Assembly (NCBI GenBank): GCA_016218915.1
Contig: JACRCQ010000022.1
Location: 186,001-250,000 of the forward strand
Length of the DNA: 64,000 nt
Reading direction: 5' to 3'
Origin: Deltaproteobacteria bacterium
GTDB lineage: Bacteria; Myxococcota_A; Polyangia; Polyangiales; Polyangiaceae
A model generated the notes under the pieces. The model was given only the letters and a program-made list of their open reading frames with translations, was not told where the DNA came from and made no database searches. A program made the translations under genes and the position numbers. Numbering within the stretch: position 1 is the first letter of the stretch; each line of letters starts with the position of its first letter. This document shows positions 56,427-64,000 of this stretch, piece by piece.

Positions 56427-57545
56427 ATGAACCAGCCATCCCCGAGCGTGCGCCGAGGCTCGATTCGGTGCTATCGATTGTTCGACCTCGGCGACGAGAT
56501 CGATCTGTCCGAGATCGTCAAGAACGTGGGAGTTGGCGCGGTTCGAAGTACGCACCTGCAGCGTCGAGGGGTGCGCGCGATGGAGTTCATCGCAGTGCCG
56601 GTGCGCATCGACCTCGGCAAGCGTCCTGTCCCCTTGTCCAAGTTCGGCCCTCACGTGGAAGCGCAGGTGGAGCTGCATCTGTTCAGCTTCGGCTCCGCGT
56701 CGATCTGCATACGAATCCCGATTCCGCCAGGCACCACGCTGGAATCGATGATTCCGCTGATCGGCCCCCTGTACGAATCGCGCGATCTGGAGGAGCTCAG
56801 CCGAAAGGAGCTCCACGAGCTCCTGCCCAAGATTCGTCCGCACATCACCGGCTACCATTCCTGGAAGGGTTGCGAGACCTATACGATCCTCGACATCCAG
56901 GAGATCGACGGCGCCCCGACGGCGCAGCAGGTGCTCGCGTGGCCTCGACTCGCGAATCTGATCCTCGGCGAGACACGCGAAGGGCAGCTATCGGAGGGCA
57001 AGCGCCGTGAGGTCGTGGGCCACGCGTTCAGCTACTTCGAGCACGACCTGGCAGTCATCGAATGGAACAGCGCATTCCTGCTGGATCCGGCGGAGGACTC
57101 TGGCATTGCGGAGATGCTGGAGTTCACCAACACGCAGCTCTTGAGCCTGCGCTACTACGATGAAGTGCTGGAGCACGAGATCGATCGGGTGCACAAGGTG
57201 CTCGAGCGTGGACACCGCTCCCGGCTCTTCTTCAGCCCCTACTCGCGTCTGGCACATGATCTCTTCCACCGTCTGGTGGACCTCAGCGCCCGGCTCGACC
57301 GCATCGACAACACCATCAAGGTTGCCGGCACCTGGCATCTCGCCACCGCCTACCACGCCTCGCTCGACCGTCTGCTCGTCACGACGTGGCGCCAGAGCAT
57401 CGAGCGCAAGCACGAGCTGACCTCCTCCGCCTATTCTATGCTCAGCAAGGAGACCGAGGGGAGCAGGAGCCTGTGGCTGGAGGTCACCGTGGTGCTTCTC
57501 ATCCTCGTGGAGATTGTGCTGGCAGTGATCTCCGGATCGCACTGA
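56427..57545 (+). CDS. Rmd1/DUF155-family protein
   Basis: 372 residues from the ATG at 56427 (a GTG directly before it is possible). The central part contains LAVIEWNSAFLLDPAEDSGIA and a helical stretch, and the C-terminus is a TM helix in the typical arrangement: RSLWLEVTVVLLILVEIVLA. DUF155/Rmd1/YagE proteins are membrane-tethered by this C-terminal helix; relatives in yeast mitochondria affect translation and meiosis, but the bacterial role is not known. Domain call is by recognition and moderate. Confidence 0.72.
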   Translation: MNQPSPSVRRGSIRCYRLFDLGDEIDLSEIVKNVGVGAVRSTHLQRRGVRAMEFIAVPVRIDLGKRPVPLSKFGPHVEAQVELHLFSFGSASICIRIPIPPGTTLESMIPLIGPLYESRDLEELSRKELHELLPKIRPHITGYHSWKGCETYTILDIQEIDGAPTAQQVLAWPRLANLILGETREGQLSEGKRREVVGHAFSYFEHDLAVIEWNSAFLLDPAEDSGIAEMLEFTNTQLLSLRYYDEVLEHEIDRVHKVLERGHRSRLFFSPYSRLAHDLFHRLVDLSARLDRIDNTIKVAGTWHLATAYHASLDRLLVTTWRQSIERKHELTSSAYSMLSKETEGSRSLWLEVTVVLLILVEIVLAVISGSH

Positions 57546-57608
57546 GCTCCCCGACGTCGCAAGCCCTTTGTCGCTTGACCTCGCGCACCACGATCGTAGC
57601 CTCCGTGC

Positions 57609-58670
57609 GTGCATGCGCGTGGCACTCCCCGCTTTCGTACGCCCGGCCTGGTGGCCGCTGCCACGCTTGCGCTCGCGATCGCCGCATCGGTCCGCGCGGC
57701 TGATCCTCCGGCGGTCCAGCTCACCTGGGCGCGCGGCCTGGATGCCGACACCTGCCCTGCCCAGGACAGGATCCGCAGCCAGGTGACAGAGCGCCTTGGT
57801 CGAAATCCCTTTGCCGCCGATGCGCCCCGGTCCATCGACGCTGTGGTCGACCACGTCGACGGCGTCTGGCGTGCGAGGATCCACGTGCGCGACGAGCAGG
57901 GGCACTCGCTGGGCGCGCGCGAGCTGACCAGCGAGTCGGACGATTGCTCGTCGATCCAGGCAGCAGCAGTGCTTGCGATCGCGCTCGCGATCGACCCCAA
58001 CGCGCGCATCCAACCCTTGCATTCGGGCGCTGCGTCCGCATCGGCTTCGGCTCCGCCCGTCGAGTCTGCGCCGCCTGCGCGGATCGTCGAGCCGTCGCCA
58101 GCCTCCAGCCGACCCGCAGCGCAGCCAGCTCCGCAGCCTGCTCCGAAGCCGATCGAGCGAGACACGACCGCGGCATCGGTCACGCTCCGCGGCGGTGGCG
58201 CGCTTGGGCTGCTGCCAGGGGCGACGATCGCAGCCGGCCTGAGCGGCTCGATTCCGATCGCACGAGGTTGGCTCGTGGCCGGGCATGCTCTGTGGGCAGC
58301 GGAATCCAAGCCCGCAGATCAGCGGTTTGCGTTTGGACTGACCGCTTTTGGCCTGGGCGCGTGCTACGAGCCGGAATCCTCGCGCTGGCTCCAGACCGGT
58401 GCATGCGCAGGAGCGTGGCTCGGCTCGATCCATGCAGTGGTCTACGAGATTCGCCCTACCGATCCCGGAGGACGGGTGTTCTCGGCGCTGTCGCTCTCGC
58501 CCTTTGCACGCGGGCGGCTGTACGGGCCGCTGCACGCCCAGGTCGGGGTGGAGATGTTCGTGCCGACCGAGCGACGCGCATTCACGGTCACCGGATGGCA
58601 GGATCCGGTCTGGCGCCAGCCTTCTGCCGCACTTTTCGGCTACGGCGGGGTGGGGATGCATTTTCGGTGA
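57609..58670 (+). CDS. Exported protein with beta-barrel-like C-terminus
   Basis: 353 residues from a GTG at 57609. A signal peptide (VAAATLALAIAASVRA) ends at about residue 31. The first domain (about 32-135) has paired Cys and DTCPAQDRIRSQVTERLG; a Pro/Ala-rich linker follows (about 140-185). The C-terminal part (about 190-353) has alternating strands ending in FGYGGVGMHFR, as in small outer-membrane barrels. Its stop TGA overlaps a GTG of the sigma-factor frame, so the next genes may be translationally coupled. Confidence 0.65.
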   Translation: MHARGTPRFRTPGLVAAATLALAIAASVRAADPPAVQLTWARGLDADTCPAQDRIRSQVTERLGRNPFAADAPRSIDAVVDHVDGVWRARIHVRDEQGHSLGARELTSESDDCSSIQAAAVLAIALAIDPNARIQPLHSGAASASASAPPVESAPPARIVEPSPASSRPAAQPAPQPAPKPIERDTTAASVTLRGGGALGLLPGATIAAGLSGSIPIARGWLVAGHALWAAESKPADQRFAFGLTAFGLGACYEPESSRWLQTGACAGAWLGSIHAVVYEIRPTDPGGRVFSALSLSPFARGRLYGPLHAQVGVEMFVPTERRAFTVTGWQDPVWRQPSAALFGYGGVGMHFR

Positions 58671-58705
58671 AGGACCTGGGCACGGACCGGCATTCACCCG
58701 GCAGG

Positions 58706-59278
58706 ATGGACCTGGCCTCCGCATCTGCTGCGCCGTTGGCTTCGAGCGAGAGATCGCTGAACCTGGTCCAGATCTACGAGGAGCACTGCGACTTCGTCTG
58801 GCGCAGCCTGCAGCGCATGGGGGTGGGCGAGGAGAATCTCGACGACGTGTTCCAGGAAGTCTTTGTGGTGGTTCACAAGCGGCTCCACACCTTTGACGGA
58901 AGCTCGCGCATGACCACCTGGCTGTACGGCATCTGTCTGCGCGTGGCGTCATCGTGGCGAAGGCGAGCCTGGTTCCGGCGCGAGCGTCCGGTGGACGAAA
59001 CTCCGGAGCGAGCGTCGCAGCCCGGCAAGGCCGGCGATGACTGGATGGCAACGCAGCAGGCGCAACGAAGGGTCCGGGAGGTCCTCGACCGCATGGATCT
59101 CGACAAGAGGGCCGTTTTTCTCATGTTCGAGATCGAGGAGCTGTCGTCCGAAGAGATCGCATCGATCCTCGGCGTGCCGGTGGGGACCGTCTACTCGAGG
59201 CTCTACAACGCGCGAAAGCAGTTCCAGGAGATCTTGTCCCGCCTTGAAGCGAGGGCATTTCGCGGAGGTGGCCCATGA
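58706..59278 (+). CDS. ECF-type RNA polymerase sigma factor
   Basis: 190 residues. Region 2 has EEHCDFVWRSLQRMG, DDVFQEVFVVVHKRLHTFDG and MTTWLYGICLRVA; region 4 has DLDKRAVFLMFEIEELSSEE and LGVPVGTVYSRLYNARKQF. It directs RNA polymerase to a specific regulon. The ATG at 58706 is used; a GTG at 58667 that overlaps the previous stop would add 13 residues. Its own TGA overlaps the ATG of the next membrane gene, the usual sigma/anti-sigma layout. Confidence 0.9.
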   Translation: MDLASASAAPLASSERSLNLVQIYEEHCDFVWRSLQRMGVGEENLDDVFQEVFVVVHKRLHTFDGSSRMTTWLYGICLRVASSWRRRAWFRRERPVDETPERASQPGKAGDDWMATQQAQRRVREVLDRMDLDKRAVFLMFEIEELSSEEIASILGVPVGTVYSRLYNARKQFQEILSRLEARAFRGGGP

Positions 59279-60009
59279 ACGAGCCGACCCGATGGCGACA
59301 ATCAGGACCGGAAGAGGTCCGCGAGCTGCTGCGTCATGCGGCTGCACCCAGAGCGATGACCGCTGCGGAGCGCGATCGGATGGCCCGTCGCGTGGCGCGA
59401 ATTGCAGCGATTCCTGCGGGCCTTGGCGTGCTGTTCTGGGTCAAGGGCATGGCGCTCGGTGCAGTGATCGGCGCGATCAGCCTGACGGCAGCGGTGTCCC
59501 TGCAGCGGGGATGGATCGGTGGGCCCTCCCCTTCGGAGCATGTGGCGCCGCGCCAGGCATCGACGCGGGCACCCTTGGCCTCCGCGCCCCTGCCTGCAGC
59601 AACGCAGGAATCCCCGGCGACTGCGGCAGACCCCGCGCCCGCGCCAGCTCCGTCGCCACTGGCCGTGGGCACCCCGTCAAGCGCGTCGGTCGAAGCGGAC
59701 GCTGCGCCGGACGCGCGGGTGGACACGCTCGCGGAAGAAGCAGCTCTGCTGGAGGAGGCACGCGCCGCGGTCAGCTCGAATCCTGCGCGCGCGCTCGAGC
59801 TGTCGCAGCAGCACGCGAGCCGGTATCCCAAGGGGCAGATGGGAATGGAGCGCGAGCTGGTGGCGATCGAGGCTTTGAACGGGCTGGGGCGCGTTGCCGA
59901 AGCCCGGGCCAGGGCTGGCGCCCTGCTCGCCCGTTCGCGTGGCAGCCTGTACGAGGACCGGATTCGCAACCTCTTCCCTGAGGCACCTGCTGCAGCGTCG
60001 GCCCATTGA
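59275..60009 (+). CDS. Putative anti-sigma factor, membrane protein with TPR-like C-terminus
   Basis: 244 residues. An N-terminal charged cytoplasmic segment (about 1-40) is followed by one or two hydrophobic helices (about 44-75, with GVLFWVKGMALGAVIGAISL) and an Ala/Pro-rich spacer. The C-terminal helical domain (about 145-240) has TPR-like pattern NPARALELSQQHASRYPKGQ. ATGA overlap with the sigma gene supports a partner role, but the conserved zinc HxxxCxxC of many anti-sigma factors is absent. The assignment is therefore from position. Confidence 0.7.
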   Translation: MNEPTRWRQSGPEEVRELLRHAAAPRAMTAAERDRMARRVARIAAIPAGLGVLFWVKGMALGAVIGAISLTAAVSLQRGWIGGPSPSEHVAPRQASTRAPLASAPLPAATQESPATAADPAPAPAPSPLAVGTPSSASVEADAAPDARVDTLAEEAALLEEARAAVSSNPARALELSQQHASRYPKGQMGMERELVAIEALNGLGRVAEARARAGALLARSRGSLYEDRIRNLFPEAPAAASAH

Positions 60010-60080
60010 ACCGCCCCGCTCATTTTCTTTGAAGGCAAGGCTGCGCTCCCCCCATTCACGCGTAGAAGGAGGTTCAAACC

Positions 60081-61328
60081 ATGACACTTCGCTTGGCTCT
60101 TGGAACCATTCTCTTGATCGGGGCAGGAACGTTCCTCTACGCGTGCAACACGGACGACAACATTGCCGACGGGACGGGCGGACAGGCCGGGATCGGCGGG
60201 CAGGCCGGATCGACCATGGGCGGCTCAGCGGGCAATGCAGGACAGGGAGGTCAGGCGGGCAAGGGCGGCCAGGCAGGCCAGGGCGGCACCGGAGGCGACA
60301 ACCCGGATGGCGGGCCTTGCCAGGATGCGTGTCAGACCAGCGGCGCCACCAAGTGCATGGGAGGAGTCGTCATTACCTGCGCCAAGGCCTACACAGGATG
60401 CCTTGCTTGGCAGGGGGGTGAGGCATGTCCAACCGGGCAGACGTGCAACGCCGACGCCACCAAGTGCGTGGGCCCGGCCACGGACTGCGCAACGGATGCT
60501 GACTGCGGATGCGGATGCGGATGCAACTCCGGCAAGTGCATGTGCACGGGCGTAATCCCTCCGACCTGCTCGACCGACGCGGATTGCGGACCTGCGTGCT
60601 ACGGATTCGCGTGCGTCAACGGCAAGTGCGACAAGAAGATCGGACCTGAGCCGTGTGTGGACCCCTGCCAGGCAGGCACGTCCCGATGCGTGGGCAAGGC
60701 TATGCAGGAGTGCAAGGCTGATGGCAACGGGTGCAACCAGTGGGCGGCCCTTTCCGATTGCCCGTCCGGCGAGGGCTGCAATTCGGACGGCACCAAGTGC
60801 GTGAATGCGCCGGTGACTTGTGCGACCGACACGGATTGCGGATGCGGATGCGGGTGCGTGGCCGGCGAATGCAAGTGCACGGGCGGCGTTCCTCCGACCT
60901 GCACGAAGGATTCGGAGTGCGGCCCGACGTGCGCAGGACTCGCGTGCATCTCAGGCAAGTGCGAGCAGGCGCCGCAGCCTCCGCCGGATGGGGGAACCTG
61001 CGTCCCGGAGTGCACGATCGGAGAGAAGGTCTGCCAGGGCTCGACGCTTCTGGAGTGTGGGAACGATGGCAATGGATGTCCGATCTGGGCGACCCAGACC
61101 GCTTGCCCCGCAGGACAGACGTGCAACAGCGATGGCACGCAGTGCGTAGACCCCGCAGCGACCTGCAGCACGGACACGGACTGCGGTTGCGGATGCGGAT
61201 GCGTGGCTGGCGAATGCAAGTGCACCGGCGTGGTCCCTCCGAGCTGCACAGCAGACGCAGACTGCGGCCCTGCCTGCTCAGGGTTCATCTGTCTCGCCGG
61301 GGCGTGCGTGCAGCTGCCCAAGCCCTGA
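60081..61328 (+). CDS. Cys-rich repeat lipoprotein with Gly-rich linker
   Basis: 415 residues. AAGGAGG at about 60066 gives a very strong start; lipobox LYAC. After a Gly/Gln/Ala linker (about 30-75), about 340 residues contain three repeats, each with a first Cys part ending QTCNxDxTKCV-like and a second part DTDCGCGCGCxxGxCxCTG, PPTCxxDxxCGPxCxGxxC. The identical GCGCGC core in each suggests recent duplication. No catalytic motif. It follows the sigma/anti-sigma pair by 71 bases and may be one of their targets, though this is only a guess. Confidence 0.75.
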   Translation: MTLRLALGTILLIGAGTFLYACNTDDNIADGTGGQAGIGGQAGSTMGGSAGNAGQGGQAGKGGQAGQGGTGGDNPDGGPCQDACQTSGATKCMGGVVITCAKAYTGCLAWQGGEACPTGQTCNADATKCVGPATDCATDADCGCGCGCNSGKCMCTGVIPPTCSTDADCGPACYGFACVNGKCDKKIGPEPCVDPCQAGTSRCVGKAMQECKADGNGCNQWAALSDCPSGEGCNSDGTKCVNAPVTCATDTDCGCGCGCVAGECKCTGGVPPTCTKDSECGPTCAGLACISGKCEQAPQPPPDGGTCVPECTIGEKVCQGSTLLECGNDGNGCPIWATQTACPAGQTCNSDGTQCVDPAATCSTDTDCGCGCGCVAGECKCTGVVPPSCTADADCGPACSGFICLAGACVQLPKP

Positions 61329-61336
61329 GTCCCTGT

Positions 61337-61855
61337 CTACATCCCGCGCACGAACAGCAGCTTCCCGTCACGTCGTTCCAGCACGAGCTCGTTCGAGTCG
61401 GATCGGTGCACCCATCCTGAGCCAGCGACCTTGTAGCTGGCGGCGTAGGTCACGCTCACCCGCACACGATTGCCATCTTCGCGGACCTCTCGATACTCGA
61501 TGGAATAGCGGATCTGCTCGGCCCCGGCCAAGGTCGCGAGCAGGTACCTGCGCAATCCCGCATAGTCGATGTCGTCCGAAGGATCGTCGTTGCCGCCGTC
61601 TTCGTGGTAGGACGGCGAGGCGAGGGACAGGAGGGCATCTGCATCGCGCGCTTCCAGTGCCTTGCGATACTGCTCGCACACGGCGATGGCTTCCTGTCTG
61701 GCGCCGGAGGACGCAGCGGATCGGATCGACGCAGCCGAAGATGGGACCACAGTGGGCACCGCGGCCACGGTTGCCGGGGGCGGCTCGGCGGGTGCAGGAG
61801 CGGCGGAGCACGCGCCGACAGCCAAGGCGGCCCAGATGCAGGTCAAAACGCGCAT
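61337..61855 (-). CDS. Lipoprotein with NTF2-like domain
   Basis: 172 residues from ATG 61855; lipobox VGAC, then a Pro/Ala spacer. The domain has the NTF2/SnoaL pattern: a first helix AIAVCEQYRKALEARDADAL, LLSLASPSYHEDGG, a mid-helix and strands IRYSIEYREVREDGNRVRV, VTYAASYK, SNELVLERRDGKLLFV. Function unknown; such folds bind small ligands. It converges with the preceding lipoprotein gene with 8 bases between stops, and is divergent from the YchJ gene. Confidence 0.75.
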   Translation of the reverse strand: MRVLTCIWAALAVGACSAAPAPAEPPPATVAAVPTVVPSSAASIRSAASSGARQEAIAVCEQYRKALEARDADALLSLASPSYHEDGGNDDPSDDIDYAGLRRYLLATLAGAEQIRYSIEYREVREDGNRVRVSVTYAASYKVAGSGWVHRSDSNELVLERRDGKLLFVRGM

Positions 61856-61940
61856 GATTTGCGCATGATAGGGGGAAGGGAGGGGCTTGGGAAGGAGACG
61901 GAAGTTGCGTTCGCCGGAGGATCGTAGGATCGAGGCTGAC

Positions 61941-62441
61941 ATGAACGAGACGAAGGCAAGCCGCTGCCCGTGCGGAAAGGGCAACACCCTGGGAGAGTGC
62001 TGCGGGCGCTTTCTGTCGCGCGCGGAGCTTCCGACGCGGGCTGAGGAGCTGATGCGCTCCCGGTACTGCGCGTATGTGCTGGCCGACATCGACTATGTCA
62101 TGGAGACGCATGATCCAGCGACGTCGATGAATGCGGACCGGGCGAGCGCTGCCCGGTGGGCGAAAGAATCGGAGTTCAAGGGGCTGGAGATCGTGGCGAC
62201 CGAGGGGGGAGAGGCAGACGACGACACCGGGGTGGTGGAGTTCAAGGCGCGCTACGTGCGGGACGGGGCGAGCTGTGTGCACCATGAGCGGTCGACGTTC
62301 CGCAGGATGCGGGGGCGCTGGTTCTACGTGGACGGCGAGCAGGGGAGACCGACCCACGGGGCACGCACTGGGCCCAAGATCGGACGCAACGATCCTTGTC
62401 CTTGTGGAAGCGGCAAAAAGCACAAGAAGTGCTGCGGCTGA
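61941..62441 (+). CDS. YchJ-family protein with SEC-C zinc motifs
   Basis: 166 residues. The N-terminal [17 protein letters not shown] and C-terminal [17 protein letters not shown] are SEC-C-type zinc-binding motifs. Between them is the YchJ domain ([26 protein letters not shown]) of the NTF2-like fold. Biological role is unclear. GAGG precedes the ATG at 61941; the 18 residues upstream in the same frame have no support. Confidence 0.9.
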   Translation: MNETKASRCPCGKGNTLGECCGRFLSRAELPTRAEELMRSRYCAYVLADIDYVMETHDPATSMNADRASAARWAKESEFKGLEIVATEGGEADDDTGVVEFKARYVRDGASCVHHERSTFRRMRGRWFYVDGEQGRPTHGARTGPKIGRNDPCPCGSGKKHKKCCG

Positions 62442-62490
62442 ACTCCGCCACAGCTTGCTTTCCCGTGGGCTTCATGCGATTGCCGCAAGC

Positions 62491-64000
62491 ATGAGTAGAA
62501 ACCGCATTGCCCTTCTGGTGTCTGTGAGTGGAATTGCGCTTCTCGGGGCGGCTTGTGGAACTGGCGGCGTGGCCAATGCCGTCCGTCCCGCGGATCCCAC
62601 CGCTGGCGGCGCGCTCGGCGAGGCAGCCTGTCGCGAAGGAGATACTCGCGTCGATCCCCTCGTAGTCGACTGGAAGCCCGAGCAGCGCGGCGACCTCGAA
62701 GTCGCCATGAAGGAAGGCGTCGCGGTCGTGTCCTATAGCTGCAAGAAGGGCATCCAGGTCCTCAAGGACTGCAAGGTCGAGGGCAGCTACGGCTACATCG
62801 GAATCACCAAGAAAGAGCAGATGGTGCGGCTCGAGAACTCGGACGAGATCGCGGCCAATCTTCCCACAGCAGGGATCGGCCTGGTCGGCAAGATCCAGGG
62901 GGAGCTGGGTCGGGGCGCCACCATCGACGTAGCGATGATCACCGTAGGCAAGAAGCGAACCGTACCGATGGCGGTGACCAAGGACCAGCTCAAGGGCGAA
63001 TGCGAAGGGGCGACGCACTTCCTGCGGGGAGCGACCGTGGGAGCGTTCGTGATGGAGACTGGAACCAAGGCCAAGGTCAAGACCGTGGTCGAGGTGTTCG
63101 GCTCTGGCGTGTCCGCAGGGTCGGACAGCTCGAAGTCAACGCGCAACGCGGATGGAGACGCATCCGACTGCGCGAAGTCGTCGCCGGATGCCAAGTCGGC
63201 GCCAGGACAGTGCGGCGCGCCGGTTCGTCTGGAGCTGGTCGCGATCAAACCTGCGGCTGCGAAGGAAGCCGCGCCTCCGAAGGATCCGCCTCCGGCCGTA
63301 CCGGTCGCTGCAGATCCCGACTCCAACGAGGGCTGCCCCAAGGGGCTCGTGTTCGTGGGAGGCAAGTGCTCCGCGCCCAGCGCAGAAGCACCGTTCCAGT
63401 GCCACGAGGGCAACGCCAAGGAGTGCACGGAGCAGTGCGACAAGAACAACGCTCCGAGCTGCGGCATCCTGGCTGCGATGCACATCCGCGGCGCAGAGGG
63501 CGCGCCGCGCGACGACGCCAAGGCGGCGACGCTGCTCAAGAAGGCGTGCGACGGCGGGCACATCAAGAGCTGCTCGATCCTCGGGATGTTCACGGAGCAG
63601 GGGCGTGGCGTCGCCAAGGATCCTGGTGCTGCGGCGACGCTCTACGAGAAGGCGTGCAGCGAAGGTGAAGCAGGCGCATGCGGCGGACTCGGTGCGCTAC
63701 TGATGCGTGGAACCGGGGTTGCCAAGGACGAGGCAAAGGCGGCCACGGTCCTGGGCAAGGCGTGCGAGGGGGGAGACCCACGGGCCTGCGGCGATCTGGG
63801 CACGCTGACGATGGCGAGCGACGCGCAGGCTGCTGGACGGATCTTCCAGCGCGGATGCTCGGGCGGCGATCCAGTGAGCTGCAACGAGATTGGACGCATG
63901 CTGGAGACCGGCACGGGCGGCCAGGGCAAGAACGAGATGCTGGCGGGCATGCTCTACGAGCGCGGCTGCATGAGCACCATGTCGCGCGGCTACGGACCTC
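62491..64000 (+). CDS. Sel1-repeat lipoprotein, C-terminus beyond window
   Basis: An open frame from ATG 62491 to the window edge, at least 503 residues. The signal peptide is MSRNRIALLVSVSGIALLGA followed by AC (weak lipobox). The first domain (about 30-250) is unassigned with several Cys. After a Pro/Ala linker come Sel1-like repeats with Cys in each (KACDGGHIKSCSILGMFTEQ, GVAKDPGAAATLYEKACSEG, GVAKDEAKAATVLGKACEGG), which usually mediate protein-protein contacts at the membrane. The gene is truncated on the right. Confidence 0.85.
   Translation, partial: MSRNRIALLVSVSGIALLGAACGTGGVANAVRPADPTAGGALGEAACREGDTRVDPLVVDWKPEQRGDLEVAMKEGVAVVSYSCKKGIQVLKDCKVEGSYGYIGITKKEQMVRLENSDEIAANLPTAGIGLVGKIQGELGRGATIDVAMITVGKKRTVPMAVTKDQLKGECEGATHFLRGATVGAFVMETGTKAKVKTVVEVFGSGVSAGSDSSKSTRNADGDASDCAKSSPDAKSAPGQCGAPVRLELVAIKPAAAKEAAPPKDPPPAVPVAADPDSNEGCPKGLVFVGGKCSAPSAEAPFQCHEGNAKECTEQCDKNNAPSCGILAAMHIRGAEGAPRDDAKAATLLKKACDGGHIKSCSILGMFTEQGRGVAKDPGAAATLYEKACSEGEAGACGGLGALLMRGTGVAKDEAKAATVLGKACEGGDPRACGDLGTLTMASDAQAAGRIFQRGCSGGDPVSCNEIGRMLETGTGGQGKNEMLAGMLYERGCMSTMSRGYGP

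Overview
The window is GC-rich DNA with about 48 protein genes on both strands and no intergenic gap above about 290 bases. I see no tRNA, rRNA, CRISPR array, transposase or phage gene. The gene content points to a Myxococcota bacterium, probably Polyangiales-like. The signs are Hanks-type Ser/Thr kinases, PEGA and TonB proteins, an AgmX/PglI-type protein, DUF3160, and roughly 18 predicted lipoproteins, several with Gly/Ala/Ser-rich linkers behind the lipobox and Cys-rich ectodomains. This placement is inferred from gene style, not from a marker phylogeny.

Layout. 1-4.6 kb: a PadR regulator with a well-resolved promoter and dyad, coupled to a membrane gene cut by the window edge; then a trypsin-like protease lipoprotein and two other lipoproteins. 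4.7-9.2 kb: a Ser/Thr kinase followed by a TPR-PEGA-TonB receptor. 9.2-12.1 kb: a GH71/99-like lipoprotein converging on a Cys-rich lipoprotein. 12.3-16.7 kb: a Tat-type Gly/Tyr-rich lipoprotein, a GT9 glycosyltransferase and a GT4-GT2-GT2 triple fusion. 16.7-30.6 kb: a minus-strand run of lipoproteins, a cysteine-hydrolase/membrane-protein pair, a HEAT-like kinase with a C-terminal catalytic domain, DUF3160, an SGNH-like lipoprotein, and the housekeeping pair rpsO-pnp with promoter and hairpins. 30.8-36.5 kb: an alpha-helical repeat protein, a DUF234-type ATPase with three 15-bp-spaced palindromes upstream, a sigma54-activator-like AAA+ protein and a VWA lipoprotein. 36.6-38.1 kb: an acetyl-CoA hydrolase/CoA-transferase. 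38.3-47.6 kb: a seven-gene minus-strand cluster (aminotransferase, polyprenyl-phosphate GT2, ATP-grasp ligase, flippase-like protein, methyltransferase, GT-C enzyme, discoidin-glutaminase-like lipoprotein). 47.8-52.9 kb: lipoproteins, an AgmX-like protein and a PF09826 propeller protein. 52.9-56.4 kb: a TetR-flotillin pair divergent from a GH18 lipoprotein, with operator and promoter visible. 56.4-64 kb: an Rmd1/DUF155 protein, a beta-barrel-like protein, an ECF sigma factor with a putative anti-sigma partner, a Cys-repeat lipoprotein, an NTF2-like lipoprotein, a YchJ protein and a Sel1-repeat lipoprotein cut by the right edge.

The most interesting unit is the 38.3-47.6 kb cluster. It has the logic of the Arn (aminoarabinose-lipid A) pathway: a sugar aminotransferase, an undecaprenyl-phosphate sugar transferase and a membrane GT-C transferase. 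It adds an ATP-grasp ligase and a methyltransferase, which suggests an amidated and/or methylated aminosugar placed on a surface glycan. Two microsatellites sit inside it: a hexamer coding for a Glu-His tail, and a heptamer that forms the leader of the ATP-grasp gene.
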